Made by a program: the position numbers and the translations under genes. From positions 372,001-436,000 of the forward strand of contig MKUP01000012.1 of NCBI GenBank assembly GCA_001898625.1: DNA of 64,000 nucleotides. The letters are read 5' to 3'. The notes beneath the pieces were generated by a model, which saw nothing but the letters and a program-made list of their open reading frames with translations, ran no database searches and was not told the DNA's origin. Origin of the DNA: Burkholderiales bacterium 67-32. GTDB taxonomy: Bacteria > Pseudomonadota > Gammaproteobacteria > Burkholderiales > Burkholderiaceae_B. Below are positions 27,306-35,732 of this stretch, one piece after another. Position 1 is the stretch's first letter; every line of letters begins with the position of its first letter.

Positions 27306-28037
27306 ATGCAAGATCACCTGTTTTCTCCTGTGGACCGCCCGTGGCGGGAAGAGCGGCTGCGGCTTGCCGTCGAGGGCCGCGCCGTGCCGGGCATCGCCTG
27401 GCTGCCCGAGACCCCCTGTGCCGGGCTGGTCCTGGCCTGCCATGGCGGCAGCGGCCATAAGGAATCGACGGCCGTGCTCGCCATCCGCGACTGCCTGTTG
27501 TCCGAGGGCTACGCGGTGGCCGCCATCGACGGTCCGGTGCACGGCGAGCGCCGCGCCGACGGTTCGCGCGATCCGGGCGCGGCGAAGACGGATTTCCGCG
27601 CCGCCTGGCGCGACGGTTCCACCCGCGACAGCATGACGGCCGACTGGCGTGCGTTCCTGGATGCCTTGCTGGCGTGGCCGGCGCTGGAGGGCCGGCCCGT
27701 GGGCTACATCGGCGTTTCCATGGGCACCGCCTACGGGCTGCCCTACCTGGCCGCGGACGGCCGGGTGCGCGCCGCCGTGCTGGGGTTGTGGGGCACCTCG
27801 TATCCCGCCAGCGAGCACCTGGCGCCGGCCGCGCGGCAACTGCGCATCCCGGTGTGGTTCACCCAGCAGTGGGACGACGAAGTCTTCGACCGCGAGGGCA
27901 CGGCCGGGTTGTTCGACGCCCTGGGTAGCGCCGACAAGCGGCTGGTGGCCTACCCCGGCCCCCACCTGGAACTTTCCGGCGAGCGGCTGGACGATGCCGC
28001 CGCCTTTCTCGTCTCGCGGCTGCGCGCCGCCTGCTAG
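27306..28037 (+). CDS. Alpha/beta hydrolase, dienelactone-hydrolase-like
   Basis: A 243-residue hydrolase with oxyanion strand LACHGGSGHKES, nucleophile in YIGVSMGT, acid near QQWDDEVFDR and catalytic His in PGPHLEL. It is small and without a lid, so closer to dienelactone hydrolase/acetyl esterase families than to lipases. No ribosome site precedes the ATG. The next gene, a bicupin, starts 40 bases later, which suggests one transcription unit. Confidence 0.82.
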   Translation: MQDHLFSPVDRPWREERLRLAVEGRAVPGIAWLPETPCAGLVLACHGGSGHKESTAVLAIRDCLLSEGYAVAAIDGPVHGERRADGSRDPGAAKTDFRAAWRDGSTRDSMTADWRAFLDALLAWPALEGRPVGYIGVSMGTAYGLPYLAADGRVRAAVLGLWGTSYPASEHLAPAARQLRIPVWFTQQWDDEVFDREGTAGLFDALGSADKRLVAYPGPHLELSGERLDDAAAFLVSRLRAAC

Positions 28038-28077
28038 CCGGCCGTGGCCGGCCCTATTCCCAATCGATGGAGCCTGG

Positions 28078-29181
28078 ATGAAAACCCTGGATGTTTCGTA
28101 CGAAGCCATGGGCGCCCGCACGGCGCGGTTCGACGACTATGCCCGCGCGGAGCGCGAAGGCGCGCGTGCCGAGGCCGTGCGCGCGCTGTGGGGCGGGCAA
28201 CTGGTGGCCTTGATGGGCGCCCGCAACACGCGCGGCCGTTTCGCCGAGCCCCGCGTGCCCAGCCCCGCGCGCGCCTGCACCGGCTATGCGGCGTGGGATC
28301 CGGGCCGGGGCTCGCTGCCCTACCGCAACCCCGATGCCATGGAGAACATCCTGTGCCTGGCGGGTGCGCTGCGCGTGCGCTTCGGCCCGGACCTGGCGCA
28401 TGAGATCCGCCTGGGGCGCTTCGACATGCTGTCGATACCCGCCGACGTGCTGCACGAGGTCTCCTGCCATGGCGCGGACGGCGCCAAGGCGCTGATGTTG
28501 CTCAACGGCGAACCCGATTGCGCCTATCCCGCGATATTTCCGGGCCCGTTGCCAGCGGCGGTCGATGCGCAAGAGCTGGCCGGGTTGAACGCGCGCGTCG
28601 AGCCGGGACGCGGGCGGGAGGCCGATCCGGACATGATGGCGCAGCGCGTGACGCGTTTCGCCACGCTGGTACCGTACAAGCGCGCCCTGAACGCGCGCAG
28701 CGCCATCCCGCCCGAGGCCACCGAATGGCTGACCGCCAGTTCCGTGTTCCCGCTGCTGGTGCCCGACGGCCATGTCGGCCGCTCGCAGGATGCGCCGCTC
28801 AAGGGCGGCCCCGGCCTGTACGTGGCGATCGCCGAATGCGTGCCGGACGACGGGCCGCTGCCGCACGCGCATTTCGACACGCAGGAATCGTTCTTCGTGC
28901 TGGACGGCGAATGGGACATTACCTGGGGCTTCGAGGACGAGTACCGCCTGCCGGTGCGCGCCTGCGATCTGGTCGGCATGCCAACCGGCGCGATGCGCGC
29001 CTTCCGCAACACCGGCAAGGAGACCGCGCGGCTGTTCGTCATCATCCAGGGACAGGAGCGGATGAGCGATACCGTCGTCTATTCCCCCACGGTGGGCGAG
29101 GAGGTGAACCGCCGCTTCGGCCCCGAGGTGGTCGAGGCCTTCCGCAAGGTCAACATCACGTTCGACGCCGAGCGCGCCTGA
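28078..29181 (+). CDS. Bicupin protein
   Basis: A 367-residue protein with two cupin folds. The N-terminal one (~residues 80-145) has LRVRFG, the GRFDMLSIPADVLHEV segment and a conserved His. The C-terminal one (~245-320) has PLPHAHFDTQESFFVLDGEW, which gives two His and a Glu as metal ligands, and GDL-like and PTGAMRAFRN strands. Bicupins include ring-cleaving dioxygenases and decarboxylases, and a gentisate-like or oxalate-type role is possible. ATG 28078 was chosen; the frame continuing back to 27649 lies inside the hydrolase gene. Followed by two Bug receptors. Confidence 0.8.
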   Translation: MKTLDVSYEAMGARTARFDDYARAEREGARAEAVRALWGGQLVALMGARNTRGRFAEPRVPSPARACTGYAAWDPGRGSLPYRNPDAMENILCLAGALRVRFGPDLAHEIRLGRFDMLSIPADVLHEVSCHGADGAKALMLLNGEPDCAYPAIFPGPLPAAVDAQELAGLNARVEPGRGREADPDMMAQRVTRFATLVPYKRALNARSAIPPEATEWLTASSVFPLLVPDGHVGRSQDAPLKGGPGLYVAIAECVPDDGPLPHAHFDTQESFFVLDGEWDITWGFEDEYRLPVRACDLVGMPTGAMRAFRNTGKETARLFVIIQGQERMSDTVVYSPTVGEEVNRRFGPEVVEAFRKVNITFDAERA

Positions 29182-29235
29182 ACCATGATCCGCCAGCCTC
29201 CACAGAGAGGCCGTGCGGCACAAGGAGGAGTGGAG

Positions 29236-30225
29236 ATGAAACAAGGACTTGTCGTGCCGGGGCGCAGGCGGTATCTGGCCACGTTGTTCGCAGCGGGCCT
29301 GGCGCTGGCCGCCGGGCGGGCGGAGGCCCAGCCGTATCCTGCCAAGTCGATCAAGCTGATCGTGCCCTACGCGCCGGGCGGCGTGACTGACGTATCCGCG
29401 AGGCTGGTGGCGCAGAAGCTGGGCGAGCTGCTGGGCCAGACCGTGTACGTGGAGAACAAGGGCGGCGGCGGTACGCGCATCGGGGCCTCGGAAGCGGCGC
29501 GCGCCGCACCCGACGGCTACACCCTGCTGTACGCCAACTCCATCACGCACGGCACCCTGCCGGCCACGGCGGCCTCGCTGCCGTTCGATCCGGTCAAGGA
29601 CTTCACGCCCATCGCCAAGCTGTTCTGGTACGCCAGCACCATCGTCTGCCACCCTTCGGTGCCGGCCAGTACGGTGGCCGAGCTCGTGGCCTATGCCAAG
29701 GCCCATCCGGGCAAGCTGAGCTATGCCAGCGCCGGCCCCGGCACGGGCAATCATTTTTCTAGCGAACTGTTCAACGTGATGGCCGGCGTGAAGATCGTGC
29801 ACGTGCCCTACCGCGGCAGCGGTCCGGCGTTGCAGGACGTAATCGCCGGGCAGGTCAGCTGTACCCACGACGGCGCGGCCAAGCCCTACGTCGATGCGGG
29901 CAAAGTCAAGGCCATCGCCACCACCGGGATCGCGCGCGATCCGCGCCTGCCCAGCGTGCCCACGGTGGACGAGGCGGGCCTGAAGGGCTACGACATGACC
30001 TGGTGGCAGGGTCTGATGGCGCCGGCTGGCACGCCGCCCGGCGTGGTGGAGCGGCTGGCGCGCGCGACGCAGACCTTGGCCAAGGACGAGGCCTTTCGCG
30101 CCAAGGCCTACGACATCGGCCTGAACGTGCAGTACGAGCCGGCCGACGTCCTGGCCAGGCAGGTCGTGCAGGACATCGCCAAGTTCCGCCGGATCGCGGC
30201 CGAGGCCAATATCGTGCTGGATTGA
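29236..30225 (+). CDS. Bug family periplasmic solute receptor 4
   Basis: A 329-residue receptor. The signal peptide begins with GRRRYLATLFAAG, a twin-arginine-like start, and ends RAEAQ (31 residues). The first ligand loop is IKLIVPYAPGGVTDVSAR and the second APDGYTLLY; it also has VPYRGSGPAL. A very strong AAGGAGG site lies 7 bases before ATG 29236. It is 54 bases after the bicupin gene and is probably part of the hydrolase-bicupin unit. Confidence 0.92.
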   Translation: MKQGLVVPGRRRYLATLFAAGLALAAGRAEAQPYPAKSIKLIVPYAPGGVTDVSARLVAQKLGELLGQTVYVENKGGGGTRIGASEAARAAPDGYTLLYANSITHGTLPATAASLPFDPVKDFTPIAKLFWYASTIVCHPSVPASTVAELVAYAKAHPGKLSYASAGPGTGNHFSSELFNVMAGVKIVHVPYRGSGPALQDVIAGQVSCTHDGAAKPYVDAGKVKAIATTGIARDPRLPSVPTVDEAGLKGYDMTWWQGLMAPAGTPPGVVERLARATQTLAKDEAFRAKAYDIGLNVQYEPADVLARQVVQDIAKFRRIAAEANIVLD

Positions 30226-30250
30226 AGGGGCCGGGCGGCCGGCCGTTGAT

Positions 30251-30269
30251 CCATGCATTTACTGCATGG
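30251..30269. promoter_or_regulatory. Inverted repeat between two Bug genes
   Basis: Perfect 7-bp arms CCATGCA and TGCATGG around TTTAC, in the 132-bp gap before the Bug gene at 30358. It could be an operator for the Bug-Rieske-sulfatase operon; the arms are too AU/GC-mixed and T-tract-free to be a good terminator. Confidence 0.45.
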
Positions 30270-30357
30270 GCAATCCGAATCCTAACGTTGTCGCATACCC
30301 GCTTCACTCCTATCCTGGCTCCCGTCTCACAACAATACGAGCAGGAAGGAGGCGGAC

Positions 30358-31392
30358 ATGAAGCGAGTGGACGTATCGGATCGGGCCGTTCCCGAAGCCC
30401 CGCGCCGACGCGCTGCGGTGCTGGCCATGGCGGGCGCCCTGGCATGCGCGTCCGCGATGCAGCCCGCATCGGCGGCGGACCATGCCTATCCGGAGAAGCC
30501 TGTACGGCTGGTCGTGGGATTCGCGACCGGCACGCCTCCGGAAATCATGGCGCGCCTCATCGCCAATCAATTCACCAAGGCGATGGGGCAGGCCTTCTAT
30601 GTGGACGCCCGCCCCGGCGCCGGCAGCACCATCGCGACCGCGGCGGTCGCCCGCGCCAAGCCGGATGGCTATACGCTCATGCTGGGGGTGGCATCGGGCC
30701 TGGGCACCGGTCCCCATGTGATTCCCACCGCGGGTTACGATCCGCGCCGCGATCTCGAGCCCATCGGTTTCGTGCAGCGAGGCCCCTACTACATCAGCGT
30801 GCGCAGCGACCTGCCGATCCATGACCTGAAGAGCATGCTGGCCTACCAGAAGAGCGCAGCGACGCCGCTGGTGTTCGGTTCACTGGGCGTGGGCTCGGTG
30901 CACCATCTCCTCTGGGAGCTCCTGATGGCCAAGAGCGGCGCCCAGTTGACGCATCTGCCGTTTGGCGGAACGCCACAGATGGTCAACGAGGCCCTGGCCG
31001 GCAGAGTGGATCTGATGCTGGAGACCGCTTCTTCCTTGACGGTGCCCTATGTGAAGGCGGGCAAGTTCCGCTATATCGCCATGACCGGCGAGTCGCGCGG
31101 CGCCAGGTTTCCCGACGTGGCCACCGTGCGCGAGCAGGGCTTTCCCGAGCTGGAAAGCCAGTCGTGGTGGGTCCTCGTCGCCCCCAAGGGGACGCCGGAC
31201 ACCATCGTCCGGAGACTCAATGCCGAATTGGCGAAGGCATTGCAGAGCACCGAGGCGCAGCAACTGCTCGACAGTGTCGGCGGAGCGAGCAGCGGCGCGG
31301 GGACGCCGCAGGAGGTGCGGGAACTCATCCGTGCCGAGTACGAGCGCTGGGGCGATGTGATCGCCAAGACCAACATCAAGATCGGTGGCTGA
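30358..31392 (+). CDS. Bug family periplasmic solute receptor 5
   Basis: A 344-residue receptor with a long signal peptide (~39 residues: APRRRAAVLAMAGALACASA ... PASAA). The first ligand loop VRLVVGFATGTPPEIMAR has Thr-Gly-Thr-Pro-Pro in place of the usual Pro-Gly-Gly-x-x-Asp, so the carboxylate-binding Asp seen in Bug relatives is missing and ligand recognition may differ. KPDGYTLMLG is normal. It is 51 bases before a Rieske oxygenase gene, first in a three-gene operon, with an AGGAGG site. Confidence 0.9.
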   Translation: MKRVDVSDRAVPEAPRRRAAVLAMAGALACASAMQPASAADHAYPEKPVRLVVGFATGTPPEIMARLIANQFTKAMGQAFYVDARPGAGSTIATAAVARAKPDGYTLMLGVASGLGTGPHVIPTAGYDPRRDLEPIGFVQRGPYYISVRSDLPIHDLKSMLAYQKSAATPLVFGSLGVGSVHHLLWELLMAKSGAQLTHLPFGGTPQMVNEALAGRVDLMLETASSLTVPYVKAGKFRYIAMTGESRGARFPDVATVREQGFPELESQSWWVLVAPKGTPDTIVRRLNAELAKALQSTEAQQLLDSVGGASSGAGTPQEVRELIRAEYERWGDVIAKTNIKIGG

Positions 31393-31443
31393 CACTTCTG
31401 TCAGGGCATCGGCATATCGGATCGATCAAGCGAGAGGCGTGCA

Positions 31444-32529
31444 ATGTTTCCCTATCCGGAAGGATATCTCTATCCAAGAAATTGCTGGTACATCGCCGCA
31501 TGGCGCCACGAACTGGGCCGCAGCCTGCTTGGCAGGACCCTGCTCGGAGAGCCGGTCGTGATGTATCGGCGCGAGGACGGCACACCGGTCGCGCTGGCCG
31601 ACCGCTGCATACATCGGCGCTATCCGCTTTCCCTGAGCAGGCTGGAAGGCGATGCGGTCCAGTGCATGTACCACGGCTTCACGTTCGATTCGTCGGGTGC
31701 CTGTGTCCGGATTCCTTCCCAGGAACGCGTGCCGCCCACCTACCGGCTGCGCGCCTATCCCCTTGCCGAGCGATGGGAAATGGTATGGATCTGGATGGGC
31801 GATCCGGAACTGGCCGATCCGGCCCGGATACCGGACATGTCGGTCATGCACCTGGATACGCCCGGATGGCGGCCCGCCGTGGGCGGCCGGGTGACGGCGA
31901 AGGCACGCTACACCTTTATCCAGGACAACATCCTGGACCTGTCGCACCTGTCCTATCTGCATCATGACACGGTGGGCGGCATGCGGGTGGCGTCGACCGC
32001 GCCGGTGGTCGAGGACCATGCGGACAGGTTGTCGATCACGCGCGACGTGCGAGGAGACGACATCGACGATCTGCCGATCGCGGGCATCGTCGGAACGCGG
32101 GGCAAGGTCGATCGACGCATGGAGGCGTACTTCTTCGCGCCGTCGCTGCATGTGACGTCTTCGTATTTCCGCAGCGCGAGCGAAGGGGGAACCGAGCCGG
32201 GACGGGAGTTCGGAGGATTCCAGGTCATCCACGGCCTGACGCCGGAAACACCGCACAGCACCCACTACTTCCATGCCACGACGCGCAACTTTCGCGCCCA
32301 GGAACCGGAATACGACGGCGAACTGGCGCGCATGGTGCAGATGGCCATCGCGCAGGACGAGGAAGCGGCCAAGCTGTGCGACGACATGGTCGAGATCGGC
32401 GGGCTGCCGCCGGAAATGCATCAGCGCGTGGACGCTGCCGCGCTCAAGGGACGCAAGCGGGTCCAGGACCTGATGGCCCGGGAGCGCCGCGAGGCCGCTA
32501 CCGCGGAACCGGCGAGCCTTGCATCATGA
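31444..32529 (+). CDS. Rieske non-heme iron oxygenase, alpha subunit (VanA/TsaM-like)
   Basis: A 361-residue aromatic ring-hydroxylating or O-demethylating oxygenase. The Rieske [2Fe-2S] ligands are Cys55/His57 (CIH) and Cys74/His77 (CMYH). The mononuclear iron site is in DNILDLSHLSYLHH, with His168 and His173 and an upstream Asp/Asn bridge. Size and single-component look fit the vanillate demethylase/toluenesulfonate methyl-monooxygenase group, which needs a separate FAD/[2Fe-2S] reductase; no reductase is in the operon. Its stop overlaps the sulfatase start (ATGA). Substrate unknown, perhaps a sulfated or methoxylated aromatic. Confidence 0.9.
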   Translation: MFPYPEGYLYPRNCWYIAAWRHELGRSLLGRTLLGEPVVMYRREDGTPVALADRCIHRRYPLSLSRLEGDAVQCMYHGFTFDSSGACVRIPSQERVPPTYRLRAYPLAERWEMVWIWMGDPELADPARIPDMSVMHLDTPGWRPAVGGRVTAKARYTFIQDNILDLSHLSYLHHDTVGGMRVASTAPVVEDHADRLSITRDVRGDDIDDLPIAGIVGTRGKVDRRMEAYFFAPSLHVTSSYFRSASEGGTEPGREFGGFQVIHGLTPETPHSTHYFHATTRNFRAQEPEYDGELARMVQMAIAQDEEAAKLCDDMVEIGGLPPEMHQRVDAAALKGRKRVQDLMARERREAATAEPASLAS

Positions 32530-33830
32530 GCCTTCCCAATTTCATTTTCATACTTGCCGACGATCTCGGCTACGCGGACCTGGGCTGCTATGGCGGGCGG
32601 GCGCCCGTTTCGCCCAACATCGACCGGATGGCCCGGCAAGGCATGAAGCTGACGCGGGGCTATGCGAACTCGCCGGTGTGCTCGCCGACCCGGTTCGCGC
32701 TGATGACCGGCCGCTACCAGTATCGGCTGCGCGGGGCCGCCGACGAGCCTCTGCATGGCCGCAGCGCCAGCCGCAGCGCATCGGGACTGCCCCCCGAGCA
32801 TCCCACCATGCCGTCGCTGCTGCGCGAACGCGGCTACCGGACCGCCCTGGTCGGCAAGTGGCACCTCGGATTCGAGCCCGATTTCGGGCCGTTGCTCAGC
32901 GGCTACGACGAACACTGCGGTCTGATGTCCGGCGGCATCGACTACTTCACTCATACGGCGCCCAACGGCAAGCACGACCTCTGGGAAAATGGCGTGCCGT
33001 TCCATTCCGACGCCTATCTGACCGACCTGTTCTCCGCGAAGGCGGTCGACTTCGTGCGGCGATGCGCGGCCAGCCGCGATCCGTTCCTGCTGAGCCTGCA
33101 CTACACCGCCCCCCACTGGCCGTGGGAGACGCGTGAAGACCGCGAGCTGGCGCAGTCGCTGGTGGGCAAGACCTTCCATCTGGATGGCGGGTCGGTGGAG
33201 GTGTACCAGCGCATGATCCATCACATGGACGAGGGCATAGGCGGGTTGCTGGCGGAACTGGAGCGCCTGGGCCTGGATCGCAACACCCTGGTGGTGTTCA
33301 CCAGCGACAACGGCGGCGAGAGGTTCTCGGACAGTTGGCCCCTGGTGGGAGGGAAGATGGATCTTACCGAGGGGGGAATCCGGGTGCCCTATGTCGTCCG
33401 CTGGCCTGACATGATCGTTCCGGATACCGTCAGCCGCCAGTTCGCGATGACGATGGACTGGATGCCCACGTTCCTGGAAGCGGCCGGCGCGCCGGCGCAT
33501 CCCGGCTATCCGCCGGACGGCATGTCCCTGATGCCGTTGTTCCGCGACCCCGGCCTTGACCGCGGCAGGGAGTTGTTCTGGCGCATGAAGCATCGCGCGC
33601 AGCGCGCGATGCGTCGGGACAACTGGAAGTATCTGGCCATCGAAGGCAACGAATACCTGTTCGATATCGAGAAGGACAGCCGCGAGCGGGCCAACCTGGC
33701 CGGGCGGCATCCCGGGTTGCTGGCCGAGCTTCGCGGCCGCTACGAGCAGTGGGAAGCGACGATGCCGCCCATCCCCGACGATGCCCGTGTCACGCTGGTC
33801 TATACGGACAAGGACATGCCGCGGGTGTGA
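32526..33830 (+). CDS. Sulfatase, formylglycine-dependent (arylsulfatase-like)
   Basis: A 434-residue type I sulfatase. Metal-binding Asp12-Asp13 in ILADDLGYADL, the maturation signature CSPTR with Cys52 (to become formylglycine), GKWHLGFEPD and TSDNGGE are all present. No signal peptide, so it acts in the cytoplasm on an imported sulfate ester. Translation is coupled to the Rieske oxygenase (overlap ATGA). A formylglycine-generating enzyme is required and is not in this window. Converges with a LysR four bases away. Confidence 0.93.
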   Translation: MSLPNFIFILADDLGYADLGCYGGRAPVSPNIDRMARQGMKLTRGYANSPVCSPTRFALMTGRYQYRLRGAADEPLHGRSASRSASGLPPEHPTMPSLLRERGYRTALVGKWHLGFEPDFGPLLSGYDEHCGLMSGGIDYFTHTAPNGKHDLWENGVPFHSDAYLTDLFSAKAVDFVRRCAASRDPFLLSLHYTAPHWPWETREDRELAQSLVGKTFHLDGGSVEVYQRMIHHMDEGIGGLLAELERLGLDRNTLVVFTSDNGGERFSDSWPLVGGKMDLTEGGIRVPYVVRWPDMIVPDTVSRQFAMTMDWMPTFLEAAGAPAHPGYPPDGMSLMPLFRDPGLDRGRELFWRMKHRAQRAMRRDNWKYLAIEGNEYLFDIEKDSRERANLAGRHPGLLAELRGRYEQWEATMPPIPDDARVTLVYTDKDMPRV

Positions 33831-33833
33831 TCT

Positions 33834-34760
33834 TCATTCCGTGGCATGGCCGAGCTGCCGCGCGTATCGCCGAGCGGCGAGCCTGAGCGCGGAGAACAAG
33901 GCCATGCTGACGGTGGTTTGCGAAAGATGGGAGGGGTGGAAGATCCCGACCGCGTGTCCGGGCAGCGGGTCGGCGATCGGCGGCAGGCTGATCCGGCCGG
34001 CCTGCTCGGCCTCCGAGGCAAGGGGATGGGCGATGAACCCGGCCAGTTCGCGCGACTGTTCGATGAATTGCAGGCTGGAGGCGGTGGACTCGCAGTGCAG
34101 GACGGACCGGGGCGGTTCCAGCCCGCATTGGACGAACGCGTTCTGGAACAGCTCCGTCGACGCCTCCAGCGAACCTGAAACCACCCAGGGGAGCGCGCGC
34201 AGGTCGGCCAGCCTGCGCCGGTTGCGAAGACGATGGCCGCGCGGAAGCGCGACGCGCATGGCAACGGAGAACAGCGATTCCACGCGGTAGCCCTCGCGCC
34301 GCAGTCCCGCCGGGAATGAGCCCACGGCCAGGTCGATGGCGTTTTCACGGAACAACCGGATGACGTCGGGATAGGTGGATTCGACGATGCGGATGCGGGC
34401 CTGGGCGTGGGTGCTTCGCACCAGTTCGATGGCGCCCGGGAGGATGGTGGCAATGGGCACGGCGGATGCGGCCAGACGGATTTCGGCGTGGCGGGATTTC
34501 AGCCAGGCCGCCAGTTCCTTGCCCGCCCGCGCGTCCTGGTTGACGAGCGACTCGGCATGTTCCAGCACGATGCGTCCGGTCTCGGTCAGCTCCAGGCGGC
34601 GCCCCTGCCGCGACAGCAGCACCTGCCCCACTTCGGCTTGCAGTTCCTGGAGCGAACGGGTCACGGCGGGCTGGCTCAGGCCCAGGGCTTCGGCGGCCGC
34701 GGTCACGCTGCCATGCCGATGCACCGCGACCAGGCTCTGGAGCTGCACCAACGTGCTCAT
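33834..34760 (-). CDS. LysR-family transcriptional regulator, second of an overlapping pair
   Basis: A 308-residue LysR with HTH SVTAAAEALGLSQPAVTRSL and wing LSRQGRRLELTETG. The start ATG at 34760 overlaps the stop of the preceding LysR by four bases. The open frame runs upstream to 35348 within the other LysR and is spurious. It resembles the GbpR/CbbR-like branch by eye. Being coupled to another LysR is unusual; see findings. Confidence 0.9.
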   Translation of the reverse strand: MSTLVQLQSLVAVHRHGSVTAAAEALGLSQPAVTRSLQELQAEVGQVLLSRQGRRLELTETGRIVLEHAESLVNQDARAGKELAAWLKSRHAEIRLAASAVPIATILPGAIELVRSTHAQARIRIVESTYPDVIRLFRENAIDLAVGSFPAGLRREGYRVESLFSVAMRVALPRGHRLRNRRRLADLRALPWVVSGSLEASTELFQNAFVQCGLEPPRSVLHCESTASSLQFIEQSRELAGFIAHPLASEAEQAGRISLPPIADPLPGHAVGIFHPSHLSQTTVSMALFSALRLAARRYARQLGHATE

Positions 34761-35653
34761 GTCGCGCGCTCCCCGGCCGTTTGCAGCAAAGCGGCCCGGA
34801 AGAACGAGGCGGCGGGGGTCAATACCCGTTCCTCGGGCGTCAGCATGCAGATCTGCACGGCGCCTCCCAGGCCGCCCAGCAAGGGCGGCTCCAGCCTGCC
34901 TTCCCCGGCCCCCCGCTCGATCAGCAGGCGGGGCGCCAGCGTCAGCATGTCGGTGTCGGCCACGAAGCGCAGCGCGCATTCGACCGACTCGCACTGGAGC
35001 GGGCAGTCGGGTGCGTCCAGGCCGTGGGCATGGAACATTTCGGGCAGGCCGAGGCCGGTGCTGGGGCCGGAGGCGATCCAGGTACAGGCGGCCAGTTCCG
35101 CCAGGCTCCCGGCGCCGGCCTTCGCGTGGCCTTTGCGCATGGCGACCGCCAGGTGGGATTTGAGGGGAATGGGTTCGACCCGCAAGGTGGCCTCGCCCGT
35201 CCCGACCGGGGCCGGGCAGATCGCGAAATCTATACTGCCGCGTTCGAAGTGATGCAATACCTGGGGATAGACCGCCTCGGCCAACGTCAGCCGGACGCGC
35301 GGATAGCGTTTCCACAGCATGACGGCGGCCTGAGGGACGAGCAGCCACCGGGGCACGGCCGAGATCGCCACGCAGACTTCGCCTGTCCCCTCTCCGGCAA
35401 GCTGGCGGCCGGTCTCGTGGACCTTGCCATGGCTGCGCACGATGCGTTGCGCGTGGGGCAGCAATTGCCGTCCGAACTGGGTCAGGACCATGCCGGCCGG
35501 GCCGCGGGCGAGCAAGGTGGCGCCGAGCTCGGCTTCCAGTTGCTGGATGGCCCGGGTCAGCGTGGGCTGTGCCACGCCCAGGCTGCGCGCGCCCGCTCCC
35601 ATGCCGCCAGCGGCCACGGCGGCCACGAAGGCGCGCAATTGGCTGATTTGCAT
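34757..35653 (-). CDS. LysR-family transcriptional regulator, first of an overlapping pair
   Basis: A 298-residue LysR with N-terminus MQISQLRAFVAAVAAGGMGA and HTH VAQPTLTRAIQQLEAELGA. It belongs to the same general branch as the downstream LysR, suggesting an old tandem duplication. It lies 79 bases after the extradiol dioxygenase stop, same strand, so it may be the tail of that operon or have its own promoter. Confidence 0.9.
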   Translation of the reverse strand: MQISQLRAFVAAVAAGGMGAGARSLGVAQPTLTRAIQQLEAELGATLLARGPAGMVLTQFGRQLLPHAQRIVRSHGKVHETGRQLAGEGTGEVCVAISAVPRWLLVPQAAVMLWKRYPRVRLTLAEAVYPQVLHHFERGSIDFAICPAPVGTGEATLRVEPIPLKSHLAVAMRKGHAKAGAGSLAELAACTWIASGPSTGLGLPEMFHAHGLDAPDCPLQCESVECALRFVADTDMLTLAPRLLIERGAGEGRLEPPLLGGLGGAVQICMLTPEERVLTPAASFFRAALLQTAGERAT

Positions 35654-35732
35654 GCGCTTGTCCCGTCCTTGTCGTTCCGGATGGTGCGCATAGTACCGGC
35701 TGCCACCGGCTCGCGGGGATCCGGACGCGGGT

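Noticed and set aside
28054-30258. 734-codon open frame on the minus strand
   Set aside because: Opposite the bicupin and Bug genes.
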